DNA from: Sciurus carolinensis
Taxonomy: Eukaryota > Chordata > Mammalia > Rodentia > Sciuridae
Assembly (NCBI RefSeq): GCF_902686445.1
Contig: NC_062226.1
Span: 11,380,001-11,444,000, forward strand
Length of the DNA stretch: 64,000 bases
Direction: 5' to 3'
How positions within the stretch are numbered: position 1 is the first letter of the stretch; every line of letters begins with the position of its first letter. A program made the position numbers and the translations under genes. The notes beneath the pieces were generated by a model that saw only the letters and a list, made by a program, of their open reading frames with translations, ran no database searches and was not told the DNA's origin. Positions 59,501 to 64,000 of the stretch are shown here, one piece after another.

Positions 59501-61784
59501 ACTAGAAATGGACCAGAGTAACTTTGGGGGGTGACTGGTATTCCCTGCTCTTGGCAGTATTCACAGCAGTATATTATATGTAAAACGTCACAGAGCTGTA
59601 CACTTTCAGGTTGTATTTTGCCCTTTTAAATTACAGCTTGCTGTAAAAATAAATTTAAAGAGTAGTTTCCTCTCCTTCAAAAAAATTTTTTTCAGAGGAA
59701 GTTCAATAACATCAATTACAACCATTTCCATACAAGGATGAATAATATTTCTGGGAAGATAACAAAAGAAAATCAATACCAACTTACACGGAATATCATT
59801 GTGTTTAGAAAAAGAACATTCACCAGTAATTATTATGTTTTGTGTTTTCTGATCATCTACCAGCAATTCAAACTGAAAACCTTTTAAGAGTCTAGCCAAA
59901 CACACAATAACAGAAGTTTATTGTGAAATATAAAGTACACATCACTAGTGTATGTAAGTCACTATTCAAATATATCACTTTGTTAAGTCTTTTACATTCA
60001 TGTAACTACAGGTTCCTTTTCTACAAACATATTTTACCATTTTCATAAACCAGAAAAACAGAATTCAATCAATCAGAGATATTTCATGTCTTTAAATCAC
60101 CTATATGAAGAGTTTTACCAACAATCTTTAATGTAATAAACTCCTAAGAAATAATTTTTGAGCAAAATCAATCAAATAATTTTACATGCCATGTACCTAC
60201 TACAATGAATACTACCATTCTGTATAATTAACAAGTACCAATGGCGGGGGGGGGGGGATCATTTTTGGCCAAACATTTCAAAGGACTTCCAATACAGAAC
60301 TAGAAAGATAGTATTACAAATCCAAAATATGCTCTGCCAACCAAGGAAAATAGTCAACTGTGCATACCTTGTCAGCTACATGTATTACATAACCTCACTC
60401 TTTGATGCCTTCATTTATTCTAGTGGATAACGTACTTCAGGTCCATCTTCTTCTATGCATGGTAAGCTCTTTTCTACAACCTGTCTCGAATGCTGTATTC
60501 CTGATAAAGACTTCTCTATTCTCCTAGCCTGAATTAATCACTTCTTCTAATGGTTCTCATTGTGTCTTTTCAGACACGTCATGTCACATGACAGTTAACT
60601 GCTCTTGTGTTTAACCTTCCAGCTCCAGCACTTTGGGTTGTAACAGGTGCCCAATAAATGCTGGTTAAATAACTCTATCAACATAATGGGAGGAAACAGC
60701 ATATTATTTTGTGAAACAAAAAGAAAAAATCTGTTTGCCATTAATATGATAAGGAACACTAATATTCTGAGAACATAAAAATAACTTTCCGGTGAGGAAA
60801 GTTTCAATTTTCATGTTTAAATGCTCTTCCCCTATAAGGTGCTGATGTTTGCTTTCAAATAATGGCTTTATTAAGATATTATTCATGTATCATGAAGTTT
60901 TAACTTAAAAAAGGTTTCACCTTTCATCACACTGAAAAATTCTCAAATATTATTGCAGATTCTAAGTAAAGCATTCTTAACTCAGTTTTCAGATTTGCAT
61001 ACCACCGGGGAAGCTGCTTCCTAAAGATAAACATTTGAAGAATTTGAGAAAACTAAAACTAAAACCAGTAACTCAGAGCATTCAAGGCACAAAATACTGC
61101 CTAATCTTGCAGAAAATAACTTTAAATCTTTGTGTGTCATACAGTAATAGTTTTTATTGCTTTGTTAGCAAAACTGTGAAGAACACCTCACCTTGAGAAG
61201 GGGATAATGAAATAATAAGGATTTTTCACTTACTGGAATGAGCCAAAAGCAATTGTGGTTTAAGATTATCATATTATTTTCTTACAATTGCAGAAACTGG
61301 ATCCCTACCAAGACCACATTTCTGTGCAGGGTGATATGAATTAAAATAAGCAGAAAGTTTATACATGGCACAGCACAACTGACCTGACTGAAAATGTAAT
61401 TACTGTCAAAAAGAATTCAGATGCACTACAAGTTAGAGCAATCCCTTGCCTTTAAGGTGAAACCAATCAGGGAAGAAAACCTTGTATTCCAACAGAAGTA
61501 TCTTGGGACTAGAAGTGTAAGTAATAGTTCTCAAGGAAATTACAAAAAATTCTTGGAAGCCAAAAACCATAATGATCTTTCATTACAAATCTCTAAAATG
61601 ATTACTGCTGAAGGTGAATTATTGCTTCCTTACCTTTGTGATAAGAATTCGGTATTTTTCTACCAGGTGGTCATTGTTGTGACAGCCTGCCAGCAACTGC
61701 CAGACTTCTCCTCGAAGAGCCTCAGGGACACCATTTCGTACTAAGGATGACAACTGCTTTGGTCTTACACTCAAGTTGAGGTGC
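12918..61784 (-). CDS. RABGAP1: RABGAP1, partial: seven exons covering the TBC Rab-GAP domain
   Basis: RABGAP1 (GAPCenA) is a cytosolic and centrosome-associated GTPase-activating protein that stimulates GTP hydrolysis by Rab proteins through a TBC domain. Family knowledge gives a protein of about 1069 residues: an N-terminal PTB domain, a kinesin-like segment, the TBC domain, then a long coiled coil. Here only about residues 549-808 are present, in seven minus-strand exons with GT-AG borders that join in phase. Both catalytic elements are visible: the arginine finger in ITRDINRTF (exon 21187-21300) and the glutamine finger in GYCQGQSF (exon 17939-18013). PTB exons lie beyond base 64000; I found no coiled-coil exon in bases 1-12917. 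The intron between the first two visible exons carries GPR21 on the same strand. The last visible exon is frameshifted (see that entry). Identification is secure because each exon translates to a nearly exact match of the mammalian protein as I recall it. Confidence 0.97.
13284..13325 (-). CDS. RABGAP1: RABGAP1 micro-sized exon (14 codons)
   Basis: This short exon is 42 bp encoding [14 protein letters not shown] in phase 0, with acceptor ATCTTTCAG and donor AAG|GTACGT. It encodes the last TBC helix. It lies only 238 bp from the following exon. It was recognised by its sequence and clean splice borders. Confidence 0.95.
13700..13935 (+). repeat. MIR SINE relic
   Basis: TTTGCCTCAGTTTCC (about 13821) is the diagnostic MIR core, followed by TTTTCTGAGATAATTAGTTG and GCCTTTAGTAACTATT. 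Confidence 0.7.
15042..15185 (-). CDS. RABGAP1: RABGAP1 TBC-domain exon
   Basis: This exon is 144 bp, 48 codons ([14 protein letters not shown] to IIDLLLCE), with acceptor TGCTATTTCAG and donor GAG|GTGTGT. It contains the segment [14 protein letters not shown], which matches the conserved C-terminal TBC motif around a W-F-x-x-x-F pattern. The intron to the next upstream exon is only 579 bp. Confidence 0.95.
15765..15890 (-). CDS. RABGAP1: RABGAP1 TBC-domain exon
   Basis: This exon is 126 bp, 42 codons starting [14 protein letters not shown] and ending QLERLMQ, with acceptor TCTGTTACAG and donor CAG|GTAAAG. It forms middle helices of the TBC domain. The segment [10 protein letters not shown] has Ser where I recall Tyr in the human protein, a small change that a comparison among rodents could confirm. 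Confidence 0.95.
17175..17371 (+). repeat. B1-dID dimeric SINE, 5' truncated
   Basis: TTCCTGCCATCCCAGCAGCT starts within the B1 monomer. The ID half GGGGCTGGGGATGTGGCCCA and a tail of repeated CAAAA follow. Confidence 0.9.
17939..18013 (-). CDS. RABGAP1: RABGAP1 exon with the TBC glutamine finger
   Basis: This exon is 75 bp, 25 codons ([17 protein letters not shown] to LLLH), with a strong polypyrimidine tract and acceptor CTCCTCAG, and donor CAT|GTGAGT. It carries the YxQ motif (GYCQGQ) whose first Gln is the second catalytic finger that replaces the Rab glutamine during hydrolysis. The sequence is intact. Confidence 0.96.
18857..19053 (-). repeat. Two adjacent ID SINEs in the same orientation
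   Basis: The first copy (18857-18950) begins with T15 and reads GGTGCTAGGGTTTGAACCCA to CTATATCCCCAGTCC. The second (18968-19053) reads GGTGCTGGGGACTGAACCCA to CTACATTCCCATCCC. They are about 18 bp apart and independent in detail. Confidence 0.9.
20021..20285 (+). repeat. B1 SINE followed by an ID SINE
   Basis: A B1 monomer (GGCCAGGTGCAGGCCTGTCA) ends in about 30 A bases. A separate ID element (20165-20283; CTGTGGCTCAGTGGTAGAGC) follows, with TAAATAAAAATATTG in its tail. The ID copy may have inserted near the tail of the B1 copy. Confidence 0.9.
21187..21300 (-). CDS. RABGAP1: RABGAP1 exon with the TBC arginine finger
   Basis: This exon is 114 bp, exactly 38 codons ([14 protein letters not shown] to LYKICK), with acceptor TTCTATAG and donor AAG|GTATTT. 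It carries the IxxDxxR motif of TBC domains; the final Arg (about residue 612 by my count) is the catalytic arginine finger. It follows the 61634-61784 exon directly in the protein, so the intervening intron is about 40.3 kb. No substitution or frame defect is visible. Confidence 0.96.
21763..22217 (-). repeat. Inverted repeat arm A (copy of the COPS2 pseudogene 5' end)
   Basis: The reverse complement of this 455-bp stretch matches 24489-24946 with only about seven substitutions and a small A-run indel that I can count, i.e. about 98% identity. It contains the N-terminal COPS2-derived segment (about residues 4-90) plus about 180 bp of the 5' flank. Homology stops abruptly on both sides, and the sequence beyond each end differs from arm B. 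Confidence 0.93.
22300..22730 (+). mobile_element. MaLR-type solo LTR
   Basis: It has typical ERVL-MaLR LTR text: CTATGGACTGGTTGTGG, then TCTTCAAGAGGTGGGGTCTA, and the 3' part with GTGAGGCAAATAAACTTC and TGGACTAATACC. No internal coding region is attached. It lies between the two COPS2 inverted arms. Confidence 0.7.
22781..22915 (+). repeat. ID SINE
   Basis: It reads GAGCTGGGGTTGTGGCTCAG to CACCACATGTAAG with an ATAAAATAAAGGTCCATT tail. Confidence 0.93.
23018..23116 (-). repeat. ID SINE
   Basis: The reverse orientation is plain: TTTTTTATGTGGCACTGAGG, AATCCCAGTGCCTCACAC, ending CCACAACTCAGTCCC. Confidence 0.92.
23757..23945 (+). repeat. A-rich/(CAA)n run followed by an L1-type 3' tail
   Basis: An A10 run and (CAA)n at 23757-23786 precede a purine-rich L1 3'-UTR-like sequence (GAGGAAAAGGGAAAGGAGC). 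This ends in TTCTAATATTATATATAACT as other L1 tails in this window do. Confidence 0.5.
23979..24010. repeat. Perfect 32-bp AT-rich palindrome
   Basis: AAAGCT, then (TA)10, then AGCTTT reads the same on both strands. Immediately upstream, ATAAGAGACAAAAAAAA occurs twice in tandem. Confidence 0.95.
24489..24946 (+). repeat. Inverted repeat arm B (5' end of the COPS2 pseudogene)
   Basis: This is the partner of 21763-22217. Here the COPS2 match continues downstream into the rest of the pseudogene, so this is the likelier source copy. The first 180 bp precede the COPS2 start codon position and match no gene I recognise. The arm ends within the (CA/CG)-rich tail of a reversed SINE. Confidence 0.93.
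24936..25010. repeat. CA/CG and CT microsatellite
   Basis: ATGCACGCATGCACGCACAC runs into (CT)n and CCCTCTCTCT. It appears to be the expanded tail of the reversed SINE that follows. Confidence 0.85.
25005..25195 (-). repeat. B1-dID SINE inserted in the COPS2 pseudogene
   Basis: The reversed ID half (GAACTGGGGACTGAACTCAT, ACCCCCCACACTCC) is followed by the reversed B1 half (TTTTGAGATAGGCTAAGTTG to CACCATACCTAGCC). It separates COPS2-derived codons near residue 90 from those at 91. Confidence 0.85.
25263..25336 (-). repeat. ID SINE inserted in the COPS2 pseudogene
   Basis: The reverse ID text is GGGTGCTGGGGATGGAACCT, then CATGCTAGGCAAGTG, ending TATACCCCCAG. Confidence 0.82.
25424..25559 (+). 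repeat. ID SINE inserted in the COPS2 pseudogene, with target duplication
   Basis: The ID element reads GGTTGAGGATGTACCTCAGT to CAGCACCAAATAAAAATAAA. The word AAAAAATATCAG stands directly before it and again after its tail, a clear target-site duplication. Confidence 0.93.
25669..25772 (-). repeat. Internal inverted duplication within the COPS2 pseudogene
   Basis: The reverse complement of this segment matches 26047-26155 of the same pseudogene (about residues 248-280 of COPS2) at roughly 85-90% by eye. Both copies share the same non-functional changes, including a lost T leading to TTTTTGAGGCC and the stop-rich run AATGATAATAAA. The copy was therefore made from the pseudogene, not from the parent mRNA. 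It sits between pseudogene segments for about residues 158 and 160, splitting them. Confidence 0.85.
26760..27115 (+). mobile_element. L1 3' UTR fragment
   Basis: It begins with TGTTCTCTCTGATATGCAGA, the usual end of rodent L1 ORF2/3' UTR. It continues with GGGAAGGGAGTGGGGATGGG, GTAGAATGAATCAAATACAA, and the terminal ATGTATACTAAAAAGAAT followed by an A/T-rich tail. Confidence 0.75.
27503..27645 (+). repeat. ID SINE with target duplication
   Basis: It reads GGGCTGGGGTTGTGGCTCAG through GGTTCGATTCTCAGC and TAAAATAAAGGTCTATCAAC. It is flanked by AAATATTTGCTGC on the left and AAATATTTGCTGCA on the right. Confidence 0.95.
27830..28340 (+). mobile_element. Old L1 3' end fragment
   Basis: A poly-A run precedes text such as TGTCCATCAATAGAGAGATA and TATTCATACAATGAAATACA, then CACAGATGAATCTCAAAACC. 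This is typical of the degenerate L1 terminal region. It carries no useful open frame. Confidence 0.65.
28625..28995. repeat. Old mammalian interspersed repeat, family uncertain
   Basis: It matches a widespread mammalian repeat that I know by text but cannot name with certainty. Recognisable words are TTCTACAACAAAATACTATA, TCTCAGAGTTCTGAAGCCTG, TATAAGGGCACCAATTCCA and TTTCAACATACAAACTTTGG. Confidence 0.6.
29549..29695 (-). repeat. B1-dID SINE, diverged
   Basis: The reversed ID half (TTACTGGGGAACCCAGGGAC to TATATCCCTAGCC) is followed by part of a reversed B1 half (GATGCTGAGGCTGGCCTTGA). Confidence 0.8.
30320..30545 (-). repeat. B1-dID SINE with a CA/GT microsatellite
   Basis: The reversed SINE runs through CTTCTGCCACTGAGCATTAT, GGTTGTCCAGGCTGGCCTCA and GTACCAGCACACCC. 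Near its left end (30349-30383) is a (CA)n run that switches to (GT)n. Confidence 0.78.
31617..31785 (+). repeat. B1-dID SINE with a degraded ID half
   Basis: The B1 half is clear (GGCTGGGTGGGGTGATGCAT, TGTAATCCCAGCTACTATGG). The ID half is reduced to a short GGATTTAATCCCAGTAC segment before an A11 run. Confidence 0.85.
32047..32130 (+). repeat. B1-type SINE fragment
   Basis: ATTGGGTGCAGTGGCACAAG and CAGCAACTTGGGAGGCTGA are the B1 5' half. The rest is missing. Confidence 0.7.
32290..32500 (+). repeat. MIR SINE relic
   Basis: The diagnostic series is TGCCTCTCCTTCTTACTAAT, TCTGTGCAAGTCACTTACTA, then GCATAAGGCCTGGTACAT at the 3' side. Confidence 0.75.
33091..33225 (+). repeat. ID SINE
   Basis: It reads GGGGCTGGGGTTGTGACTCA to CACCACATATAAATAAATGA with the GGTCTATCAAGATCTAAAAA tail. 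It is well preserved. Confidence 0.95.
35455..35545 (+). repeat. ID SINE, diverged
   Basis: The remains are AATGGGGATGTAGCTCAGGA, CATGTGCAAGGTCCTCAGTT and CCCCAGTCCTAC. Confidence 0.75.
35709..35808 (-). repeat. ID SINE
   Basis: T20 is followed by GGTGGTGCTAGGGATTGAAC and CTCTACCAACTGAACTATAT, ending CCCCAGCCC. Confidence 0.92.
36708..36890 (-). repeat. B1-dID dimeric SINE
   Basis: The reversed ID half (GGGGATTGAATCCAGGGGCA, TATATCCCCAGTCC) is joined to the reversed B1 half (TTTTGAGATGGGGTTTCTCT to GTCATTGCACCTGGC). Upstream, 36285-36350 holds a short plus-strand ID fragment. Confidence 0.88.
37500..37870 (+). repeat. MIR-type relics
   Basis: Two overlapping stretches look like MIR: 37500-37680 (CTTACTATTTGTGTAACCCT) and 37680-37870 (GACCTGGGTTTAAGTCCCAT, CTCAGTTTCCTTATCTATAC). 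Confidence 0.7.
38375..38512 (+). repeat. ID SINE
   Basis: It reads GACTGAGGTTGTGGCTCAGT, GGTTCGATTCTCAGAACC and ATAAAATAAAGGTCTATCAA. Confidence 0.95.
39047..39180 (-). repeat. ID SINE
   Basis: The reverse form has a long tail (TTTTTTAGTTGTTGGTAAGA), then GTGGTGCTGAGACTCAAACC and CTACAACCTCAGCCCC. Confidence 0.92.
40010..40460 (+). mobile_element. Possible LTR remnant
   Basis: This SINE-free stretch is GC-richer than its surroundings. Its U3-like text (GGATCATCAACCAGACCATC, TATCCTGCCCCTGCCCTAAT) resembles old ERV LTRs. I cannot name a family. The 92-codon open frame in it has no recognisable domain. Confidence 0.3.
41515..41880 (+). mobile_element. Two tandem L1-type 3' tails
   Basis: 41515-41735 and 41736-41880 each carry the G-rich block plus ATGAATTCCATTTTTATGTA or AAAATGAACCCCACTAC. 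The same pair of motifs occurs at 10095-10490. Confidence 0.6.
42553..42765 (+). repeat. B1-dID dimeric SINE
   Basis: GCCGGGTGTGGTGATGCACA opens the B1 half. The ID half is GGGCTGGGGATGTGGCTCAG, and the tail is AATAAATAAACAAAC. Confidence 0.95.
42931..43125 (+). repeat. B1-dID dimeric SINE
   Basis: It runs from GGCCAGGCATGGTGGCACAC to GGTTCAATCCCTGGTACC, with a CAAAC/CAAAAA tail. Confidence 0.95.
43294..43399 (+). repeat. ID SINE resembling a tRNA
   Basis: It has box A-like TAGCTCAGTGGGTAGAGTGC and box B GGTTCGATCCCCAGC followed by about 26 A bases. The clean homopolymer tail suggests a young copy. Confidence 0.93.
44503..44590 (-). repeat. ID SINE, diverged
   Basis: The reverse ID text is GGGCTGGATACCAAACCCAG, CTACCACTGAGCCCTAT and CTCCAGTC. 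Confidence 0.72.
45473..46522 (-). CDS. GPR21: GPR21, orphan class A G-protein-coupled receptor
   Basis: This is a complete intronless reading frame of 349 codons, the same length as GPR21 in other mammals as I recall it. It encodes a seven-transmembrane plasma-membrane receptor closely related to GPR52, with no settled natural ligand and reported constitutive signalling. The N-terminus [12 protein letters not shown] has two N-glycosylation sequons. TM1 starts near residue 28. The ionic-lock motif is intact as IDRYIA near the end of TM3. TM6 carries the variant LWLPY rather than CWxP, and TM7 carries NCVIY in place of NPxxY; both are usual for this family. The short tail ends NGCHV. The start has A at -3 (AAGATGA). 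It sits on the same strand inside the 40-kb RABGAP1 intron. No truncation or frameshift is seen. Confidence 0.98.
   Translation of the reverse strand: MNSTLDGNQSSHPFCLLAFGYLETVSFCLLEVLIIVFLTVLIIFGNIIVIFVFHCAPLLNHHTTSYFIQTMAYADLLVGVSCLVPSLSLLHYSLPLEESLTCQIFGFAVSVLKSVSMTSLACISIDRYIAITKPLTYNTLVTPWRLRLCIFLIWLYSTLVFLPSFFHWGKPGYHGDVFQWCAESWHTDPYFTLFIVIMLYAPAALTVCFTYFNIFRICQQHTKEISERQARFSSQSGETGEEQACPDKRYAMVLFRITSVFYVLWLPYIIYFLLESSTGHSNRFASFLTTWLAISNSFCNCVIYSLSNSVFQRGLKRLSGAVCTSCASQTTSKDPYTVRSKSPLNGCHV
46523..46916 (-). other. GPR21: Predicted GPR21 5' UTR, second (coding) exon
   Basis: Immediately upstream of the GPR21 start, the minus strand has a good acceptor: CTTTTCTTCTATCAG at 46917-46931, with exon sequence starting at 46916. 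The sequence between it and the ATG is moderately GC-rich compared with the surrounding intron. It has short CTG/CAG-rich runs and no SINE. I infer that it is untranslated leader. Nothing here proves transcription. Confidence 0.35.
47338..47600 (-). promoter_or_regulatory. Candidate first exon and promoter of GPR21
   Basis: A consensus-like donor ACTTACAG|GTAACA on the minus strand at 47337/47338 could splice to the acceptor at 46917, removing a 421-bp intron from the GPR21 leader. Upstream of the donor lies a long pyrimidine-rich tract on the minus strand (purine-rich on plus, about 47425-47520), typical of TATA-less promoters. The stretch is free of SINEs although neighbouring introns are full of them. 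Transcription start evidence is lacking, so this is inference. Confidence 0.3.
48150..48290 (+). repeat. ID SINE
   Basis: It reads GTTGGGGCTATAGATCAGTG, GCCTAGCATGTGTGATGCAT and CACCACATAAAAATAAACAA. Confidence 0.93.
48517..48645 (-). repeat. ID SINE
   Basis: The reverse form is TTTTTAGTTGTTGGTGGTTC, GTGGTGCTGAGAATCAAACC and CTACAATCATAGCCC. Confidence 0.92.
49010..49185 (+). repeat. MIR SINE relic
   Basis: The order is TTGCTCTGATTTTACTTAGC, CTCAGTCTCAGTTCCAACTT, GTAAGATGAGGATAATACTC. Confidence 0.75.
50860..51190 (-). mobile_element. L1 3' region in reverse
   Basis: Text such as TAATTATATGTAGTGATGGA, the pyrimidine-rich CTCCATCACCTCCCTCCCCG, and GTTTGGTTTATTTTGTTTAA are reverse complements of L1 3'-UTR features seen elsewhere in this window. 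Confidence 0.5.
51205..51410 (-). repeat. B1-dID dimeric SINE
   Basis: The reversed ID half (GGTACTGGGGATTAAAATTA, CCACATCCCAGTCC) and the reversed B1 half (TTTAGAGACAGGGTCTCACT to GTGCCACTGCTCCTGGC) are both clear. Confidence 0.92.
51530..51870. mobile_element. DNA-transposon MITE split by an ID SINE
   Basis: The left end is TGAGCATCCCTAATATGAAG and the right end is GGATAACGGAGATACTCAAT, an approximate inverted repeat. It resembles 12534-12840. An ID SINE at 51617-51715 (GGGGCTGGGGATATAACTCA) sits inside it. Confidence 0.7.
51955..52275. repeat. Reversed ID fragment then a B1-dID SINE
   Basis: 51955-52045 is the start of a minus-strand ID element (GTGGTGCTGAGGATCAAATC). 52066-52275 is a plus-strand B1-dID dimer (CAGGTGAGTCAGTGCACACC to GGTTCAATCCCCAGTACC). 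Confidence 0.88.
52519..52871. mobile_element. Tigger/pogo-like MITE
   Basis: The left end ACAGTAGTCCCTCAGTATCC and the right end CTATGGATACAGAGGGCCAA are inverted. The interior words (TTGCATATAACCTACACAAT, CATTTTCAGTACCG) match the 12117-12472 copy. Confidence 0.78.
53424..53630 (+). repeat. B1-dID dimeric SINE
   Basis: It runs from GAGCCCAGTACAGTGATGCA to GTTGGGGATGTAGCTCAGTG and GGTTTAATCCCCAGTACTGA. Confidence 0.92.
54186..54385 (+). repeat. B1-dID dimeric SINE
   Basis: AAGCTGGGCACAGTGGTGCA to GGTTCAATCCCTAGTACC. The tail is A/C-rich, and the flanks repeat AAAAATTCCAAC. Confidence 0.94.
54680..54815 (+). repeat. ID SINE
   Basis: GGGCTGGCGTTGTGGCTCAG to GGTTCGAGCCTCAGCACCGC with an AAAATAAAATAAAGG tail. 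Confidence 0.94.
55545..55785 (-). repeat. B1-dID SINE with a duplicated ID part
   Basis: The reverse order is ID (GTGGGAATCAAACCCAGGGG), a second ID (GGATAGAACCCTGGGGCACT), then B1 (TTTTGAGACAGGGTGTCACT to GTGCCATTACGCC). Two ID units precede one B1 unit, so either an ID inserted beside a dimer or the unit duplicated. Confidence 0.82.
56342..56600 (+). repeat. B1-dID SINE with a (TA)n tail
   Basis: The B1 part is diverged (GGGGCTTGGTAATGTCTCTA). The ID part is GGGGATGTAGCTCAGAGTAG to GGTTCAATCACCAGCACC. A12 and a long (TA)n microsatellite (56540-56579) follow. Confidence 0.85.
56725..58385 (+). mobile_element. 5'-truncated LINE-1 with target-site duplication
   Basis: The sequence begins inside L1 ORF2 (C-terminal part: [15 protein letters not shown], then [15 protein letters not shown]). 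It continues through the end of ORF2 and a G-rich 3' UTR (about 58160-58250), and ends in an A-rich tail. A duplication of about 17 bp, close to AAATTTTTACTTCTGTT, flanks it at 56708-56724 and 58388-58404 with one or two differences, as expected from L1 integration. ORF2 is dead: a TAG interrupts it at 57109-57111, the same frame reopens at 57172-57480, and later matches shift frame (57825-58037). The element is incapable of retrotransposition. Confidence 0.9.
58440..58660 (+). repeat. MIR SINE relic
   Basis: The order is GTTCAAATCCTATCTCTACT, TAAAATGGAGAGTAATTACC, and CAATACTAAGCACTCAAAAA at the 3' side. Confidence 0.75.
58860..58905 (+). repeat. ID SINE 5' fragment
   Basis: It reads GGGGTTGGGGGTGTAGCTCA then GTGGCAGAGTGCCCC, and stops before box B. 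Confidence 0.75.
60246..60257 (+). repeat. G12 homopolymer
   Basis: Twelve consecutive G bases stand in otherwise AT-rich DNA. Confidence 0.95.
61634..61784 (-). CDS. RABGAP1: RABGAP1 exon encoding the start of the TBC domain
   Basis: This 151-bp exon has an acceptor ending TTTTAG and a donor AAG|GTAAGG. Its first base completes a codon split by the upstream intron (expected Trp), followed by 50 codons starting [10 protein letters not shown] and ending RILITK in phase 0. It contains the TBC signature [18 protein letters not shown], which forms the first helices of the domain. My recollection of the human protein has Asn where this has Ser in NLSV; otherwise they agree. More than 2.2 kb upstream in the window contains no further exon that I can recognise. 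Confidence 0.96.
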
Positions 61785-62082
61785 CTAAAAATAAAGTTGT
61801 AACTCATAAATTCATAAAAAGATGATTCTCAAGAGAGTTATTTTTATGAAAATGAAATGATTTATAAATACTTGATAAGGCAATATCATAATAAAGATGA
61901 AATGCTACTGGATTAGATGTAACCAAAATAGCTGAGAGAAAGAATAAAAGTCTACATGAATTCTGAAAACTGCTTTCTAAGTATCTTTCAATTATTACTT
62001 AAAAAAAAAAAAAAGGGTGGGGGGCAAAATAGGGAACCACAAAGGTTGCTTTATGGTCACGGCCCATCTAAGACAGACAGGA

Positions 62083-62145
62083 CTGGGATTGAAGCTTGGT
62101 GGTAGTGCTCTCGCCTTGCATGTGTGAGACCCTGGTTCAAACTCC
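62083..62145 (+). repeat. ID SINE fragment, diverged
   Basis: It reads GCTTGGTGGTAGTGCTCTCG and CATGTGTGAGACCCTGGTTC. Confidence 0.65.
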
Positions 62146-62404
62146 AATCCCTCGACACCTGACTAAAAAGTGTCATGTAAGAAAGAAAGCAAAGTTGCAA
62201 ATAGCAAACACATAGTTAAAGACAAGGACCTGGCCCTATATTAATATTGACAAGTGAACTGAATTTTTATATGTTCTAAGTTAAAACATCTCAAGCATGT
62301 TTTCAGCAATTTTCATGTAATCTTCTTCTTTTACATAAGTTCTCCAAATACCTGTGGTAGCTAAGATTGCTTCTACTATACTATGGCTACATCGAAACAA
62401 GTTA

Positions 62405-62480
62405 CCAGGGCTGGGGATGTAGTTCAGTAGTAGCATGTGCGAAGCTCTGGATTTGATCCCCAGTACCACACAAACATGAA
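62405..62480 (+). repeat. ID SINE, partly deleted
   Basis: It reads GGGCTGGGGATGTAGTTCAG and GGATTTGATCCCCAGTACC. About 15 bases of the middle are missing. Confidence 0.82.
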
Positions 62481-64000
62481 AACCAAGTTAGTAAAGTCTT
62501 TGGGCTTCATTTATCTCATCTATAACATGAAGAAAATAAAGCTTGTGTTGAAATACTGGTATAGATTTTCAAAGTGCTTCTGCATACAGTATCTTATTTG
62601 ACCTGTAACAACCATCTGGGGTAGATGTAGTATCTCTAGTTTTACAGATGGAGAAAAAAGGTCAGAAAGGCCAATTAAATCACCGAGGTAGTCCTCAAAC
62701 TCTTAAGACCAATGAATGCTCTTTTTTGTCATAACTGGTTTGTCATTTAAAAGCCACTATTACAAGTCAATGAAGCAGGATCCTAACAAAGAAAAAGCTC
62801 CTGTGGGTATCAGACTGAAGAAGTCACTGCCACAAAAGAACCACTATCAAATTACAAAAAAATCTGAGACTCCTCACATTTCCACAATTCTGAGAATAAT
62901 GCACAGTACAATTAAAAATGATTAATTCTATGAAACTGTACCCTAATGTGAGAGCTAAACAATTCAATATTTTTCCTTGCTTAGATTATAATACATATAT
63001 ATGCGTATCTATATGGACGTGTATCTATATGTATATGAATTAAAAAGCTGGAGAGTTTCCAGCAGAAAAAAATAATAGTCTGTTACTATTCAGTCAAATA
63101 TAGCCAATCACCTCTTTTGATACGTAAACTTATATTTAAACATTGCTATGTTTACTTGTTTTGGTAAAATCTATGACTGTTTCTACACTACAACAGCAGA
63201 GTTGAATAGTTGTGACATTATTATTGGTCTGCAAAGTCTAAAACATTTGTATTTGGTCCTTCACAGAAAAAGTCTGTTAACCCTAACTTATATTAGTAAA
63301 ATTGCTTTCAGGATAATTTGTCATTGATATTAACTTTATCTATACAACTCAGCATACTATTTTATACCAAGAACATTGGATCTCATATCTAAGAGTCATA
63401 TTAAAATGAACTTGAAGAATTATAATTCAAAGACACTATTATTAATACTGCCACTAAAACCAAACAGAGTTCAATAAGCCAATTTTGGGATCAGATCTAT
63501 TGTGTTAATGATTTTGATTCTGACAGTTTAATAATTACAATGGCTTAACCTAGGAGTCAGTCTGTAAAAATGGACACCAGGTCATAAGTTGTTAAAGTTG
63601 AAATAGAACACATAACTTAGTACACTGCCTAGCTGATGGTAAATTGTTTTTACTAATGATTACAACTATAATGATGATAACCATTATTTTTAATCTGTAA
63701 TAATCCTCAATGTTAAGTTTTATAGACTTCTATTTTCTGAATGAAGTAACAAACTTAGAAGAGTTAAGTGACATGCCCAAGATCCTCCCCAACAGGAAGT
63801 GGGAGAGGTAGGATCTTATGCCAGATCCACGAGGCTCTAAAATTCCATATTACAATACTTCATATCCACAAAACACATACAATAAAGGGAAAAATAACAA
63901 TGAAATAAAGAGAGACTATGATAGTACTTCTGAAGGTAAGACTAAAACAAGCAAATACAGAACAACCTGAAGACAGTAGGGACAAACTCAGTTAATACAT

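Larger units (their letters stand above)
21301..61633 (-). other. RABGAP1: Large RABGAP1 intron hosting GPR21 and the COPS2 pseudogene
   Basis: This intron is 40,333 bp from GTAAGG to TTCTATAG. Besides GPR21, the pseudogene and the listed repeats it contains AT-rich unannotated DNA. Stretches with no SINE, and nothing else I recognise beyond MIR-like or L1-tail relics, are about 33230-35450, 39800-41510, 43740-44500, 44600-45470 (possible GPR21 3' UTR), 47600-48150, 50050-50860 and 58910-61630. Open frames in them are short and non-conserved in appearance. Confidence 0.75.
61785..64000 (-). other. RABGAP1: RABGAP1 intron (partial), upstream of the first visible exon
   Basis: This is the acceptor side of an intron that starts outside the window. 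It holds two ID-like fragments (62083-62145, 62405-62480), MIR-like relics near 62560-62700 and 63700-63840, and AT-rich DNA. I recognise no exon. Confidence 0.7.

Overview
The window is nuclear DNA from a mammal, almost certainly a squirrel-family rodent (ground squirrel, marmot or relative). Three things point there. There are dozens of SINEs of two linked kinds: tRNA-like ID elements with a box B reading GGTTCGATCC, and dimers made of a 7SL-type B1 monomer followed by an ID monomer (B1-dID type), which are characteristic of Sciuridae and related families. There are also LINE-1 tails, MIR/L2 relics and MaLR-type LTRs. The protein-coding parts are split by GT-AG introns and closely match mammalian RABGAP1 and GPR21. 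No bacterial or viral gene organisation is present.

Layout. One multi-exon gene, RABGAP1, runs along the minus strand through the whole window. Seven exons can be placed exactly (61634-61784, 21187-21300, 17939-18013, 15765-15890, 15042-15185, 13284-13325, 12918-13045). Together they encode the Rab-GAP TBC domain, including both catalytic fingers. The N-terminal exons lie beyond base 64000 and the C-terminal coiled-coil exons lie before base 1. The last exon visible carries a net one-base deletion that breaks the reading frame just after the TBC domain.

The first visible intron is about 40.3 kb (21301-61633) and contains a complete intronless gene on the same strand, the orphan receptor GPR21 (45473-46522, 349 codons). 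This nested arrangement is known in other mammals. A plausible 5' UTR intron of GPR21 (46917-47337) is also visible.

The same intron holds a decayed processed copy of COPS2 (COP9 signalosome subunit 2) at about 24670-26570 on the plus strand. It has been interrupted by three SINEs and rearranged. An arm of about 455 bp containing its 5' end recurs in inverted orientation at 21763-22217 at about 98% identity, and an internal segment of about 104 bp was copied in inverted orientation into the pseudogene itself. A 5'-truncated L1 with clear target-site duplications lies at 56725-58385.

The rest is intronic sequence: SINEs, DNA-transposon MITEs, LTR fragments, MIR/L2 relics and AT-rich DNA in which I see no gene. 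I found no sign of a previously undescribed system. The most useful observations are the RABGAP1 frameshift and the COPS2 inverted duplications. Family assignments and residue numbers rest on recalled protein sequences and motif reading, not on database searches.
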